From Ophiura sarsii (Eukaryota > Echinodermata > Ophiuroidea > Amphilepidida > Ophiuridae): a stretch of DNA of 64,000 nucleotides. The notes under the pieces were generated by a model that ran no database searches, was not told where the DNA came from, and saw nothing but the letters and a program-made list of their open reading frames with translations. The stretch lies in assembly GCA_035610835.1 (NCBI GenBank), contig CM069446.1, positions 50,135,625 through 50,199,624 of the forward strand. The letters run 5' to 3'. Positions 1 to 10,499 of the stretch are shown piece after piece. Numbering within the stretch: position 1 is the first letter of the stretch; each line of letters starts with the position of its first letter. The translations under genes and the position numbers were made by a program.

Positions 1-1131
1 TTCTCCATATGGCAAAATGTTGTTCACTGTTAATAAATACGCGGCCGCGGGACCTAACAAATTGCCACCAATCCTAAACTTACCCATCCTTTGTTCTCGG
101 TCATAACGACCGGTCTAATGCACACTGTTCTCCAATCGCGATCTGATTCAGATATTGCAGCTTGTAGAAAGCCTTTGGACTTGGATGTAGAACCACCAAG
201 TCTGATATCGTACGATTCTTCGATAGGGTTACCTTAAAAAACACACGAGAAAGAGTTTGATGGTATAGGATATAAACGCCTTAAAAATCCTTCTAAGTCT
301 ATTGCCATTGGCCGCTGTAGACTATGATGTACGGACTGAGATTATATTTAAAAAAGAAGGAGGAATGAATGCTTGAGTTGCTATTGATAGGAAATAAATC
401 CCCAAGTGAAAGATATTCCCACCTGTTTGAAAGAGATGCAGAGACAAGAATTTATTTTAAAGCTCCACCTAATGATAACTGTCAGGTGTATGTCTCTCTT
501 ATCTTCCCATTGGTGAGATTTGGTTCAGTCGGGCTGGTGCCACTGGTTCAGTATAGCGCACTCTTTCAATCCTTCACCCGGAAGTTACAGCGTCAACTGT
601 CAATCATTCGTTGTGAATGATGACTATTCATGATCTCACACGATGATCGTCGCGATCCGGCGTCATTCCCAACTGATCTGATTACAATATTCATAAAATG
701 CTAATAACGCCGCGCCCCTCCGATGTCACTGCCAGACGATGCCATCCACAATTTAAAATTCGTATTTTGTTCTACGTAAATTAATTTCAAATAACAAATT
801 CTGAATGTTTCGTGTCATATAAGAACTAAATTCTGCCATCATCAAAGCAAATCAGCTCTACTCTAAATCACAATCAGCTTTGTTTTACCATTGATGTACT
901 ATTTTTGTGCCACAAATCATGTTTTGAGCCGATAAAATCAACCACGTCTTAGGTCGTCTGGTTTGCTACGACCATGATAGTGCGCCCTCTACAAAACCTT
1001 CACCCGTGAATTTGGTTTTAGTAGGCGAAATTTTGTCGGAGGAGTGACCTCTCCCATTATATAAGCTCCCTGTAACTATGTATAATGTTTCTTGAAATAA
1101 TAATAAAGCCTATTGTCGCTTTGTGTTATGA
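1..1131. other. No gene recognised
   Basis: AT-rich sequence downstream of the last visible SRCR exon. An 83-codon open frame at 369-620 (plus) has no domain resemblance and no splice context. A further SRCR-gene exon could be hidden here but none was recognised. Confidence 0.4.
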
Positions 1132-1168
1132 GGGGGGGGGGGGGGGGGGGGGGCGGGGGGGGGGGGGG
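1132..1168. repeat. Poly-G tract
   Basis: Thirty-seven bases, all G except one C at 1154. It lies just downstream (minus-strand sense) of the last SRCR exon. One of at least seven such tracts in the window; length is likely unstable or approximate in the assembly. Confidence 0.95.
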
Positions 1169-1248
1169 CATTTTATCGAACTATGTTCTTGGTCGTCACA
1201 CCTCTTTTCAGTCTAGTAATTCAAAGAAAATCCCGATCATCAACTTAC

Positions 1249-1569
1249 CTTCAACGCATACGATCCCAAGAGACAGGTAGCACGTTCTTTCCCCAGGCCA
1301 GCCAAAGAGGGTACATTGGTCGAGCGAATCAGCGTTTAAACTGCTGCATTGAATTCGCTTTACAAAGAAATTCATTTCATCTTTTGGTTGACTAATAAAA
1401 TAAGAAAATCCCCACGGATAGCCCAAATGTCTACAAGCTACATCCGCGTTTGTCATGGTCATCACCGACCCGCATACATAGCCCCATTGAGAGATACCAT
1501 CAAATACTTGCAAAAACCCGGAACTTGGTCGGTCTCCTTGTGTAAGACGCAGTGAGATACTGGTTCCGG
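1249..1569 (-). CDS. SRCR-domain exon (third of three)
   Basis: Exon of 321 nt encoding one SRCR domain with phase-1 borders: acceptor cttcccttgcag at the high-coordinate side and donor GTAAGT after VCVEG. It reads SISLRLTQGDRPSSG, QVFDG, QWGYVCGS, DVACRHLGYPWGFS, RIQC, LDQCTLFGW, TCYLS and GIVCVEG. All six group-A-type cysteines are at canonical positions. It is clearly more standard than the two upstream SRCR exons and not a recent copy of them. The intron from the previous exon is 1241 bp and holds a cluster of TGACGCAC motifs near 2280-2470. Because the donor is intact, at least one more exon must follow below position 1249; I could not find it in the remaining 1.2 kb. Confidence 0.88.
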
Positions 1570-2277
1570 CTGCAAGGGAAGTATAGATTTGTGTGTGTTT
1601 TAAACGAATCGTTATTACCGTATATTAGGCCGAGGAGAGTAGGCGAGATGACAAAGGCCCATAGATTCGCCCCGCGCCGCCTTTATTAACATTTTCAAGC
1701 GCCTATTTAGTTTTTCCATATTACACAACAGATTTTTCAGACATCTTTCATAATTTCAAGGATCTCTGAACCAATACTAGGCATGTTTGTACTGTTTATT
1801 TTAATGCATTTCACAGGTTGATTCCAAATATGGTGATGAAATATTATTAATATTTTGTATGCAAAATCGGCGCTCCTAGGACACCGTACATAGGACTACA
1901 CTCTTCGTGTATGCATTATGTTCATACCATCAACAGATTAAAGGAACATTGAGACATCCGGGAGATTTCTAAACAAAATTAAATAATATGTTTACCTGGT
2001 TTAGATAGATGACATAAAATATATATGTAGAAACCCTCTCATGTAATGATTTCATCAATCAGTGAAAATAAAAAATTAAGAAGTTTACTCAGCACTTTTG
2101 AAGGATACCCGATCGCCATTATGACCTTTTAAATACCCATAACCCTGGGAATGGTACTTATGTATGAAGGACTTGGAAGTGACGCTCTTGGAGAAAACAT
2201 TTTGCACTTTTTATAAAGTACTTTCATATATTGCAATCCAGTGACCAGATCAGTCACAATGATGTATGGCGGTGGGG

Positions 2278-2470
2278 TACGTCATTTGAAACATTCATTG
2301 TCCGTCAGGATCGATGGTGCGTCACAAAATTGACTAAGGGTATCGTCATTGTATGGTAAAGGTCCGTCACTTTTGTGACACAGGGGTGCGTCATGGTACA
2401 TGAGAAAGTGACGCACCTCGGCTAAAGTGACGCACCATTCCCGAGGGTCGTATAGTACAGTGCGTCGTGC
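2278..2470. promoter_or_regulatory. Cluster of TGACGCAC / GTGCGTCA motifs in an SRCR intron
   Basis: Within about 190 bp the sequences GTCATTTG, GTGCGTCAC, CCGTCAC, TTGTGAC, GTGCGTCATG, GTGACGCACC and AGTGACGCACC occur in both orientations. TGACG is the half-site of CREB/ATF-type factors. Repetition of an 8-mer in both orientations could be an intronic enhancer or merely a degenerate repeat. No function is shown. Confidence 0.3.
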
Positions 2471-2810
2471 AACTGACATTAGGCTACAAGGCCCGCTTAG
2501 CAGCGCTATAAATTCATGTAAATTGGTGCCCTAAAAACCGTCACCAAATTTAAATATTCACCTTCCATCAAAGCTGGTTGCTATACGACATAATTCTCGT
2601 GTGCAACCAACTGGCTGTATTATAATGGAAACTCACCCATGCAGTTAGCAAGTAGTACCGCTCGTACACGCCCTGAATTTAAATACGATTGCCTGGTTGT
2701 ACACGCGCATTGGGCAATCCTCTAGTAGTAATTGATAACAATAGGTTTACAGACCGAATTAATAGCGCTCCTAAGCGGGCAATTTATGTCGTGCATGTGC
2801 ATTAACCTAC

Positions 2811-3152
2811 CCGGCATGCATGCAATCTCCGCATCACAGGCGTGGTTATCAACGAACTCACTATCATCCCATGGGTAATAAACGCATTCAAACAGAGAGG
2901 TCGCGTAACCAGGTATGCATGTAGATATTACAGCATGCATGGGCCCTGTAGCCACTCCGAACCTTCCTGTGCCACTTCTCGGGGGCAACGCTGACGTGGA
3001 AAATCCCATCGAACTGCATGCAATTGAGGCGTGTCGAGAAGTCCAATAACACCCGGAAATACTCCCCCATGGTCCCCCGTTTCGTCGAACTTCTAATCGG
3101 CCCTCATATGGGGTGGAACCATTTGCAAGTCGATAATCGTAACTAAAATTGG
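2811..3152 (-). CDS. SRCR-domain exon (second of three)
   Basis: Internal exon of about 113 residues with a phase-1 acceptor (gatattacag) and a phase-1 donor (GTAGGT) after ACMPG. It aligns throughout with the preceding exon: YDYRLANGST, YEGRLEVRRNGG, PWGSISGCYW, SIACSSMGFS, a central loop with STC, FEC, HAC, and the end AEIACMPG. Six cysteines are present, but the first is displaced by two positions relative to WGTVC (WGSISGC). The strong similarity to the 3251-3580 exon, including the NGST and YEGR segments, points to an internal tandem exon duplication. The 98-bp intron between the two contains a short (CGT)n/(GATGAT)n microsatellite. A second possible acceptor lies slightly upstream and would lengthen the exon by a few codons. 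Function beyond extracellular recognition is not inferable. Confidence 0.85.
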
Positions 3153-3250
3153 CTGTAATATCAAAGAATGAAAATTTGCTGTAATATACCATCATCATCA
3201 CGACGACGACGACGAAAACTCGGATTTGTGTATTAAATAGGTCTACTTAC

Positions 3251-3580
3251 CGGGCACACAAACTATCCCAACATCGCAACAATGGTTTCCAATATCACCA
3301 TCATCCCACGACGTATGCTTACAAACCATGATTTCCTGCTCATGACCGTCACACCCTTCTATCGTTGTATGAACCGCGCCAGTGCCAGAGCCAAAGTCCA
3401 CCGAGTTCTGCGCTGATTCTGAGGAGGAAAATCCCATAGTGCGACATGCAATGGCGGTATGCCTTGGTGTCCATCCGTTTCCATTAAATGTGCCCCAAGG
3501 CCCATCATTCCGACGAATTTCGAAACGTCCCTCATATGCTGTGCTGCCATTTACTAATCGGTACGTGTATGTGTAGTCAG
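3251..3580 (-). CDS. SRCR-domain exon (first of three in the transcript)
   Basis: Internal exon encoding one scavenger receptor cysteine-rich (SRCR) domain of about 109 residues. Reading the minus strand, an acceptor (gttttaag) precedes the exon and a GTAAGT donor follows the glycine of IVCVPG; both borders are phase 1, the usual arrangement for SRCR cassettes. Family marks are YRLVNGST, YEGRFEIRRN, PWGTFNGNGW, AIACRTMGF, a late GC, VC and HCC, and the closing VGIVCVPG. The cysteine normally found in the WGTVC motif is replaced here (WGTFNGNGW), and a second cysteine sits in HCC, so disulfide pairing probably differs from the standard domain. SRCR domains are extracellular binding modules of secreted or membrane scavenger-type receptors. 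The next exon starts only 98 bp downstream. The domain call is firm. The gene's identity, signal peptide and membrane anchor are unknown. Confidence 0.88.
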
Positions 3581-4672
3581 CTTAAAACGACATAAACAAT
3601 CGATAAGGGTCATCTTTCACGTGGCATTACAGCAACAAAGTCATATCTATATCTATCAAAAATAGAAATCGATTTTTAGGCCAATTTGAGCAGAATAATA
3701 CCGTTTTCGGGAAAAAAATATTGTGTGTGTTTTTTGGTGCAATTCATGTATTTGAACAATGTACTATAATTCACCAGTAATCAGTTTGACATGATTTAAT
3801 GCTTATTGAAGGAATAATCCTTAAAGCTGCTAAAATATAGAGAAAAAGGCACAAGGGAGTACGAAAGGGCTCTTTTCTCGGTTTTGTAAATTTGTTTGCC
3901 CCTTGTGATAGCTAGTTGCCTAAATCTATCATGCGATGCCTTAATAAATCAGCAACCTAGTTTGACATGGTCTATGAACTTTATAGATAGTTTTATGATG
4001 ACAAATATAGTAACATTTAACTTTTATGGGGTTTCATGGTCCAGAAACATTATTCATGGTGCTACCAAAATGTTTTCATTAATCCGAAACCTTGGTTAAG
4101 AATATAATATAACATTGACTTTGGTACCAAAATGTTCCTTAACTTATTCATATTGTCATAAATAACTCGATATTAATATTCATATGTCCACCCTCGCAGG
4201 AATCTAATGTTTTTTTGGAAACGCTGTCATTTCGGTTCTCAGCATACCCGGTTGTATGGCGCCATATTTGCTAATGGTCTGCCACTCAATTTACATTTAC
4301 GTGGTTCACATTAAAATGTAAGTTGTATTGTACTGCTTTGGCAACAACTTTCTTTTTACTGTCTTTTTTACTTTTTATATATATATCACATTTTAAGCTG
4401 TTGGTTTTATGCCCTTTGACCTACCATATCTCGGCAAAAGAATGTCCGATTAAATTTACCTTTTCAGTTCAAGAAATGTCAGACCAAGGGCTGAAACATA
4501 TTTGATAGCAATCTACATTTTTAACTCAGCCAATAGAGCCACCTTAAGGTATCTTTGCTTTGATTGTATTTTCTTTTCATTAGACGAAAAATGAACCCCA
4601 GCCCTTTATCTTTCGCTCTAAGTTTTGACCTAACTAATCTCCCGCATACACTTATAAAACAAATACTACTTA
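3581..4672. other. Intronic or intergenic, no feature recognised
   Basis: Low-complexity AT-rich DNA upstream (minus-strand sense) of the first visible SRCR exon. The SRCR gene must have at least one more 5' exon, but no signal-peptide exon with a phase-1 donor was found here. Confidence 0.4.
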
Positions 4673-5345
4673 CAATCAAACTTATGGCGGATTCGTCGCT
4701 TCCTTAGCCAGGAAGCGTGCCATCATGCCGTCAGAGCACTTGTCTTGTCTCGCATTGATTATGCCAATTCCCTCTTGTACGGAGCACGTGAAGCTGATCT
4801 AAAACGTTTGCAACGTATCCAAAATAAAGCTGCCAGACTAGTTTTTGCATGTGGACGAGACAGGTGCTCTGTCAAACTGTTGCGTTCCTTACACTGGCTC
4901 CCACTCAAAGAAAGAATACATTTCAAAATCATGTTGCAGGTATATAAGTGCATATCTGGTACTGCTCCGGCTTATCTACAGAATCTTGTCGCGTTGTACA
5001 ATCATCCTGATACTACTAGAAGTAGGCACAGACTTCGTTCTTCATCTGACATAACAAAGCTCAATCCCGTTCGTTCACACAAAAGAGCTGGTGATTGTTG
5101 TCTCTCTGTTTTCGGACCTCAGCTCTGGAATAAGCTTCCTATTTATGTTAGAGAAGCTAGGACTGTGTCTACTTTTAAGAGTCTTCTAAAGACCTATTTA
5201 TTTCCAAATGTGTAACTTTGTATTATTGTATATGTTATGTGTATTATGTATGCCGTATATTGTTTTCGGGGGCGTTGTTTAAGCGCTGTGCTTTTTATAG
5301 AGCGCTATATAAGTGCTCATTATGATAATAATAATAATAATAATC
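4673..5345 (+). mobile_element. LINE fragment (L2/CR1-like), 3' end of ORF2 with 3' tail
   Basis: A 5'-truncated non-LTR retrotransposon. The coding part ends at 5215 and carries the C-terminal signature of L2/CR1-type ORF2: RRFLSQEACHHAV, SRIDYANSLLYG, LKRLQRIQNKAARLV, LHWLPLKERIHFKI, APAYLQNLV, LWNKLP and a final STFKSLLKTYLF. The catalytic reverse-transcriptase core is absent, so it is inactive. After the stop comes an LINE-type 3' UTR with the hairpin-like pair AAGCGCTGTG and AGAGCGCTATATAAG, ending in an ATA/ATT microsatellite at about 5325-5345, as expected for L2-like elements that terminate in short tandem repeats. The reading frame from 4682 to 5215 is uninterrupted. Confidence 0.88.
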
Positions 5346-5718
5346 AGTAGATTGGCCGCACGCTCTGGATACAGAGAAGAGGATAAGCAACAAAGTCACC
5401 AACATTTTGCCGTAAAACCAGACATACATCACCGTATCGAGAAGAGGTCAGCAACAGTATTAAGAAGCTATTGTGTTAGATCTTCTCTACTAAAGTGTAT
5501 ACCCAGGAAACACCGTTCTATAATGTTTGTGGTGCGTATATCTTCGTCAGATATGACCGCTCGCCAAGCAGGACAGGGGCGGACTGGACCTGAAAGCGGC
5601 CGTGGCAAAATTATTAAAGCGGCCCTTTTTGACCATGTCAGGCAGAATTATGTCATCCCGGTAGTAAATTTTCGTAAAAGGTTGCCCCAATTTTTTTCCC
5701 AGTCAATTTCACGTAAGT

Positions 5719-5751
<33 letters not shown>

Positions 5752-5773
5752 GGGGGGGGGGGGGGGGGGGGGG
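5719..5773. repeat. Poly-G tract (55 bp, one T)
   Basis: All G except T at 5751. It lies inside the hAT-like MITE at 5569-5942, directly beside the AAATTTCGCACGGTCAC repeats. Confidence 0.95.
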
Positions 5774-5775
5774 TA

Positions 5776-5860
5776 GGGTCAAAAAATTTCGCACGGTCAC
5801 AAAATTTCGCACGGTCACAAAATTTCGCACAGTCACAATTTTTCGCACGGCCACAAAATG
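5776..5860. repeat. Tandem repeat, 18-19-bp unit
   Basis: About four and a half copies of AAAATTTCGCACGGTCAC. The last copies diverge (CAGTCAC, CGGCCAC). The same motif recurs at about 43620-43665, linking two separate elements. Confidence 0.8.
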
Positions 5861-6087
5861 TGAGTAACCGGCCCTGAGAGGCCCAAAACCAAGCGGCCCA
5901 TGTGGCGATCGCCACAACGCCACAGTGGCCAGTCCGCCACTGTCGCCAAGTATCAACCACCAACCTCTGACGAGGCCTAGGAAAAGCACGTGACAGCATC
6001 AGAACGTCACCGTCCGAGGACTGTATGCAATTGTTGTATTTTTAGCATCAAAATAATTAACCAATTAATTCCGTGAATGATAATAGC

Positions 6088-6168
6088 CGAGTATCACACC
6101 ATTCTGGGGAAAAAATGACCGAGGCGTAAGCCGAGGTCATTATTTTCCCAGAATAGTGTGAATACGAG
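6088..6168. repeat. Imperfect hairpin, arms about 30 bp
   Basis: ACCATTCTGGGGAAAAAATG is followed after a short loop by its near-complement CATTATTTTCCCAGAATAGT. Probably the end of a foldback element. Confidence 0.5.
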
Positions 6169-8040
6169 GCAATTATCTGACTTAATACACACTTGAGACT
6201 GAGCAAAAAGTAACTTTAGCAATGATGTTTTATTTGAGGTGAAAACGGCAAGGTGTTTCAATAGTACCAGATTATAAGTTACCACACACTGTATTGAAAG
6301 GGTCACACTAAAATATATTACAAGATAACTAACTGACTTATAATCAATTCGTCATTCATTTGATAATCAGATTTTGACAAGGAAGGATCTAGACATGCAG
6401 TAGGCCTGATTTTCCTCTGATCAAATATGAAATCAATTTCTACCGCCTAGAAATAGCATATTATTGTTTGGAATATTATTATAATAATATTAATAATAAT
6501 AACGCATTTTAAAGCGCCTTACGAATACACCTCAAGGCGCTGTACAATAGCTAAATGTATTAAACTACAACAAGTTACTACATCATAAAAAGATACATTC
6601 CTCGTCGTTTTTATACGCGCGCACGCACTCGCCCAAAATTGCACCCGCGTTCTTCTGTTTATTTAGCTTCGCCAAGTCACATCGCTAATTTCTACCTTGA
6701 TAAAGGCCTATGGCCGAAATATCGGAATTTTAATAAAATCATGAGGTTTGAACCATATTACGTATTCTCTGGACATTATTATCATAAAACACACTATAGA
6801 CATAATAAAAACCATACAGTAAGGTAAAAAGGACACAGCATGTAACAAACCTGCAAGGATAAAATACAGATGCAGGAAAGAAATATTAAAACCAAGAGTA
6901 CAATGTTCTAAGAACCACTATACAGTATGACAAAATTACTCATCGTCAAAAGAGTTGAACAAGAATGTCTTTAGAGCTGATTTGAAACAGGTGAGAGAGT
7001 CTATTGCACGGCTTTTAGCGGGCATGCGATTCCATAGTTTTGGAGCGGCGGCTCCAAATGCACGTTTCCCCATAGGTTGATGTTCGAACAGCTCTATATG
7101 ATGGTGGTTTCAAGAGTACTTCCGTGGAGGAGCGCAGTGAGCGACATGGTTTGTAGAGAGTCAACAGTTCAACCAGATATTGAGGTGCTAATCCGTGGAT
7201 GGCCTTAAATGTCAGTAGGATCATCTTAAAGATAATCCGTTTGCGGACCGGCAACCGATGAAGTTGACGCAGAACAGGTTGCATATGTACACGACCTCCA
7301 ACACGAGTAACTAACCGAGCGGCAGAATTCTGCACTGTTTGAAGTCTGTCAAGGTCTGCGCTAGGGAGTCCAAATAACAAGCTATTACAGTTATCTAGGC
7401 GTGATGTAACAAATGAATGAACAAGTTTTTCTGTGGAAGCCCGATCTAGATATTTCCTGAATTTGCCGATGTTGTAGAGAGCAAATGAAGCACTCTTGCA
7501 GACGTTGCTAACATGTTGGGATAGAGTCATTTTTTCATCAACGATAACGCCCAAGTTGCGTGCAGAGGAAGAGGGGGTGACGTTTGCATCACCAACGTTA
7601 TAGGTAACATTGATCGATTGATTAATAAATCGAGAGGCAAGATAAAGGAGCTCGGTTTTGCTGTCATTGAGCATAAGTTTATTTGTGATCATCCAGCTTT
7701 TTATATCGCTAATGCAACGTTCATTGCGGTCAATGCTGGAATTGGATTCGTGTGGCCTGAATGTAAAGTAGACTTGAGAGTCATCAGCATATACCATGGA
7801 TTCAAGATCGTGAGCTTCAATGATGTCTTCAATCGGCGATGAATAAAGGGAAAACCCATTGGCCCGATGACTGAGCTTTGAGGTACACCACAATAAACAG
7901 TTCGTTGCTGAGAACGAACCCCGTTTATGACGATGCATTGTCGACGCCCGGTAAAGTAGGACAACAGCCATCGATAAGCATTGCCGTTGATACCGTAACG
8001 TTCCTTGAGACGAGTCAGAAGTACATCATGATCAAGCGTA

Positions 8041-9208
8041 CACGCTTAGAAATGAGTGTCAAATATTGCTGGGTAAAAAAGAAATGTGTAGTATTTTACC
8101 CAATATTGTGCTAAACATCGATTTCGTAAAATAACATTTTACACATGCAATAGTTTACTATTAAATTCCGAGATTTACACTCTGGAAGTGTAGAAAAGTG
8201 CCCGTAATTGGGTAAAACATGATTTGACACCATGAAAGTGTAAGATTGTTGGGTAAAAATGTACACAACAAGAATGTGCATAATGTAGTGTAAAGTGTTA
8301 CACAATAAAAGGGTAAATTTCCTTCACATAATTATTGGGTAAAGGAAATTTACCCAATTTATGTGTACCAAAAGGACACAAGTGTTGGGTAAAACCTCTT
8401 CACAACCCCGGTTGTGCAAGTGTTACACATAATTGGGTCAAAATAGGGAACATGGTCGTTTTGGGGTAACAATTTACCCAACGATATTGTAGTTTTAAAC
8501 TTTGTTGGGTAAAATGTCTGTGTAGAAAGCCGCGTTACCGATCGATGTAACTATTGTCCAGACAAGGTAAAGTAAACTATGCGTGTAGCTGGGGCGTGTA
8601 GTAGTGTCGCGAGAGCACATTATTATCAAGGTCGGCTTTTCAATGGTTTGCCGGCAACCTGACCTTCACACAACATGCCAATCTCAACATTTACTAACTA
8701 ATTTCTAATTCTTTCATATTTAGTCATATAAAATAGTTTATATTAACACAAAACATTTCCATATATCAACTACTTCGTTAGCACAGTGGATCGGCGTCAG
8801 TCTTCAAATACAAAGGTTGTGGGTTCGAGCCCTGGGCCGGTCAAGTTAAGGTAAGTTCTTCTAAAAATATTTAATTCCGTGGATAATAAAATTACGAAAG
8901 AAAATTAGAATGCAAATATGACACCCAAAATTGCTTAAAATATATACCTTCATTTTTTTTAAAATAATTTATGTGTACCGAAGTGTTGGGTAAAACCTGT
9001 TGTGTAAAGTGTTACACATAATAGGGAACTTGGTCGTTTAGGGGTAAACATTTACCCAACGATTGATGGGTAAAATGTTCAATGTGTTGTGCAAGACTCT
9101 ACACAACCACTGTTGTGTTCATTTTTACCCAACAAACAACCATGTTCCCTTTTTACCATCCTGAAGTGTAGTATTTTACCCAACATTGCTTAATTTTTTC
9201 TAAGAGTG
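8041..9208. mobile_element. TA-flanked MITE inserted in the LINE
   Basis: The ends are CACGCTTAGAAATGAG and TTTTTTCTAAGAGTG, with TA on both sides (8039-8040, 9209-9210). Excision restores the LINE frame exactly, which proves the borders. The interior is full of TTGGGTAAA and TTTACCCAA words in both orientations and contains a tRNA-like stretch at 8776-8850. There is no transposase. The terminal CAC-CTTAGAAA or CACTCTAAGAAA words match the palindromic element at 36233-36627, so the two belong to one Tc1/mariner-type (TA target) nonautonomous family or share ends. Confidence 0.85.
8776..8850 (+). repeat. tRNA-like sequence (Pol III A/B boxes), not a functional tRNA
   Basis: TTAGCACAGTGG resembles an A box, and GGGTTCGAGCCC is a consensus B box at the right spacing. 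The anticodon and acceptor stems do not pair, so this is a SINE-type head or tRNA pseudogene carried inside the 8041-9208 element. Confidence 0.45.
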
Positions 9209-9600
9209 TATCGAACGACGCAGATAAGTCTAAGAGAACGACAACAACATGTTTGTGGGAAAACATTGCCTGCAGAATGTCGTTTGTAAACACGGACAAG
9301 GGCAGCTTCCACACTATGATTTTTACGATATGCTGATTGGTGGTTTGCATTTGTTTTCAGACAAATACTGATGGAGTTTATGGACGGCAGCCCGTTCAAG
9401 AGTCTTGAATAAGAACGGAAGTTTGAAATGGGCCGGAAGTTTTTCAGTTCATTCTGGTCGAGAGTGGACATTTTATGCAATGGCTTAACTAACGATTCCT
9501 TTAGGACAGATGGAAGGTCACCTTTAGAGAGAGATGCATTGATGATTCTTAGATACTGCACGATTTAGGGACCACATTTTTTGGACGATGTTTCCCGAAA

Positions 9601-10499
9601 CTTTTTCTTTTTCCTTACATATCCGTTGGAAAACTGATGATTCAACCAATGATGATACAGACAAGTGTTATATTCGTTATTCTTTGCTCCTTGTATTGAT
9701 TTTATATCACTTGCTTGCACTTTAACATATTTGATATCTTTACTTCCAAACATGTTGTGGTGGCTTTTTTTTTATTGCATCCTTATAATTTTTTATTTTT
9801 ATTTGTTTCGATGCGAAGATAATTATCACAATTTTTGAAAATCTTTCATCCTTACATTTTTTTCAATGTAAGGCTTTTGAAATCCTTACATCCTGATATT
9901 CTTTCAATTGCAATACCTGCACTTAAATTGAATCAGATTTATGACGCGATCATTCTACGACTTGATGTATGCACAATTAGTGTTCGGTAAATCTGCTAAA
10001 AATACAAACATTCAAGTGTTAATGATTGCTGTATACACCTAGCACATACAGTCCCTGACCAGGTACTTTGAGGTTGGCTAATTCAAAATATATAATCGGT
10101 ACCAAAAATCTGAGATATACATTAAATGAGCAAATTTCTTCTCCGCAGTTTGATACCTCATTCAACAAAATCGAATGGATACTTTTATAGTTATGGCGAT
10201 TTCAATGCTCGCGCATAACAACATCAAAGTTGCACTAGAACCTTCCTTGTCAAAATCTGATTATCAAATGTGATTACTTCAGGTCAAATTGCGTACTAGC
10301 ATGACCTTTTATTTGAAAGTGCATTTATACGATTGATGAAAAACGGTCATGTATTTAAACCTCGGCACCCATAAAAGGTGGTTTTGTTGCATTTAATTTT
10401 GTCTTTAGGCTATTGTATTTATATTGTATATAATTGTATTTATTTAATAATCTAAAAGGAGAAAATATCTATCACGTAAGATTTACTTAATACAGATTA
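9601..10499. other. AT-rich spacer, no gene recognised
   Basis: No coding signal on either strand. Some homopolymeric T stretches. Confidence 0.4.

Larger units (their letters stand above)
5569..5942. mobile_element. hAT-like MITE containing a poly-G tract
   Basis: The ends read CAG...GGCGGACTGG on the left and CCAGTCCGCCACTG on the right, an imperfect terminal inverted repeat with a small insertion in the left arm. Both sides are flanked by the identical 8-mer TCGCCAAG (5561-5568 and 5943-5950), the target-site length of hAT transposons. There is no transposase. Inside are the poly-G tract at 5719-5773 and four 18-19-bp tandem copies of an AAATTTCGCACGGTCAC-like unit at 5776-5860. Confidence 0.75.
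6470..9600 (-). mobile_element. L2/CR1-like LINE, ORF2 split by a transposon
   Basis: Degenerate ORF2 of a non-LTR retrotransposon. The upstream part (9600 down to 9211) has NELKNFRPISNF, VEAALVRVY and a frameshifted DLSASFDT segment. The downstream part (8038 down to about 6935) has LDHDVLLTRLKERYGI, GVPQ, GFSLY, the catalytic YADD at 7780-7791 (minus strand), a thumb, and LDRLQTVQNSAARLV. Removing 8041-9208 plus one TA joins the two parts in frame as SFDT-LDHDV, the conserved motif around the first catalytic aspartate. Frameshifts near 7050-7060 and in the 5' part show it is dead. The 3' UTR ends in an ATT-rich microsatellite around 6470-6500, preceded (minus strand) by a GCGCC...GGCGC pair. 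Confidence 0.88.

Noticed and set aside
369..620. 83-codon plus-strand frame
   Set aside because: No recognisable domain, no splice sites at sensible places, AT-rich region with other equal-length chance frames.
5648..5999. Minus-strand frames with long polyproline
   Set aside because: They are translations of the poly-G tract in a MITE; no domain and no splice context.
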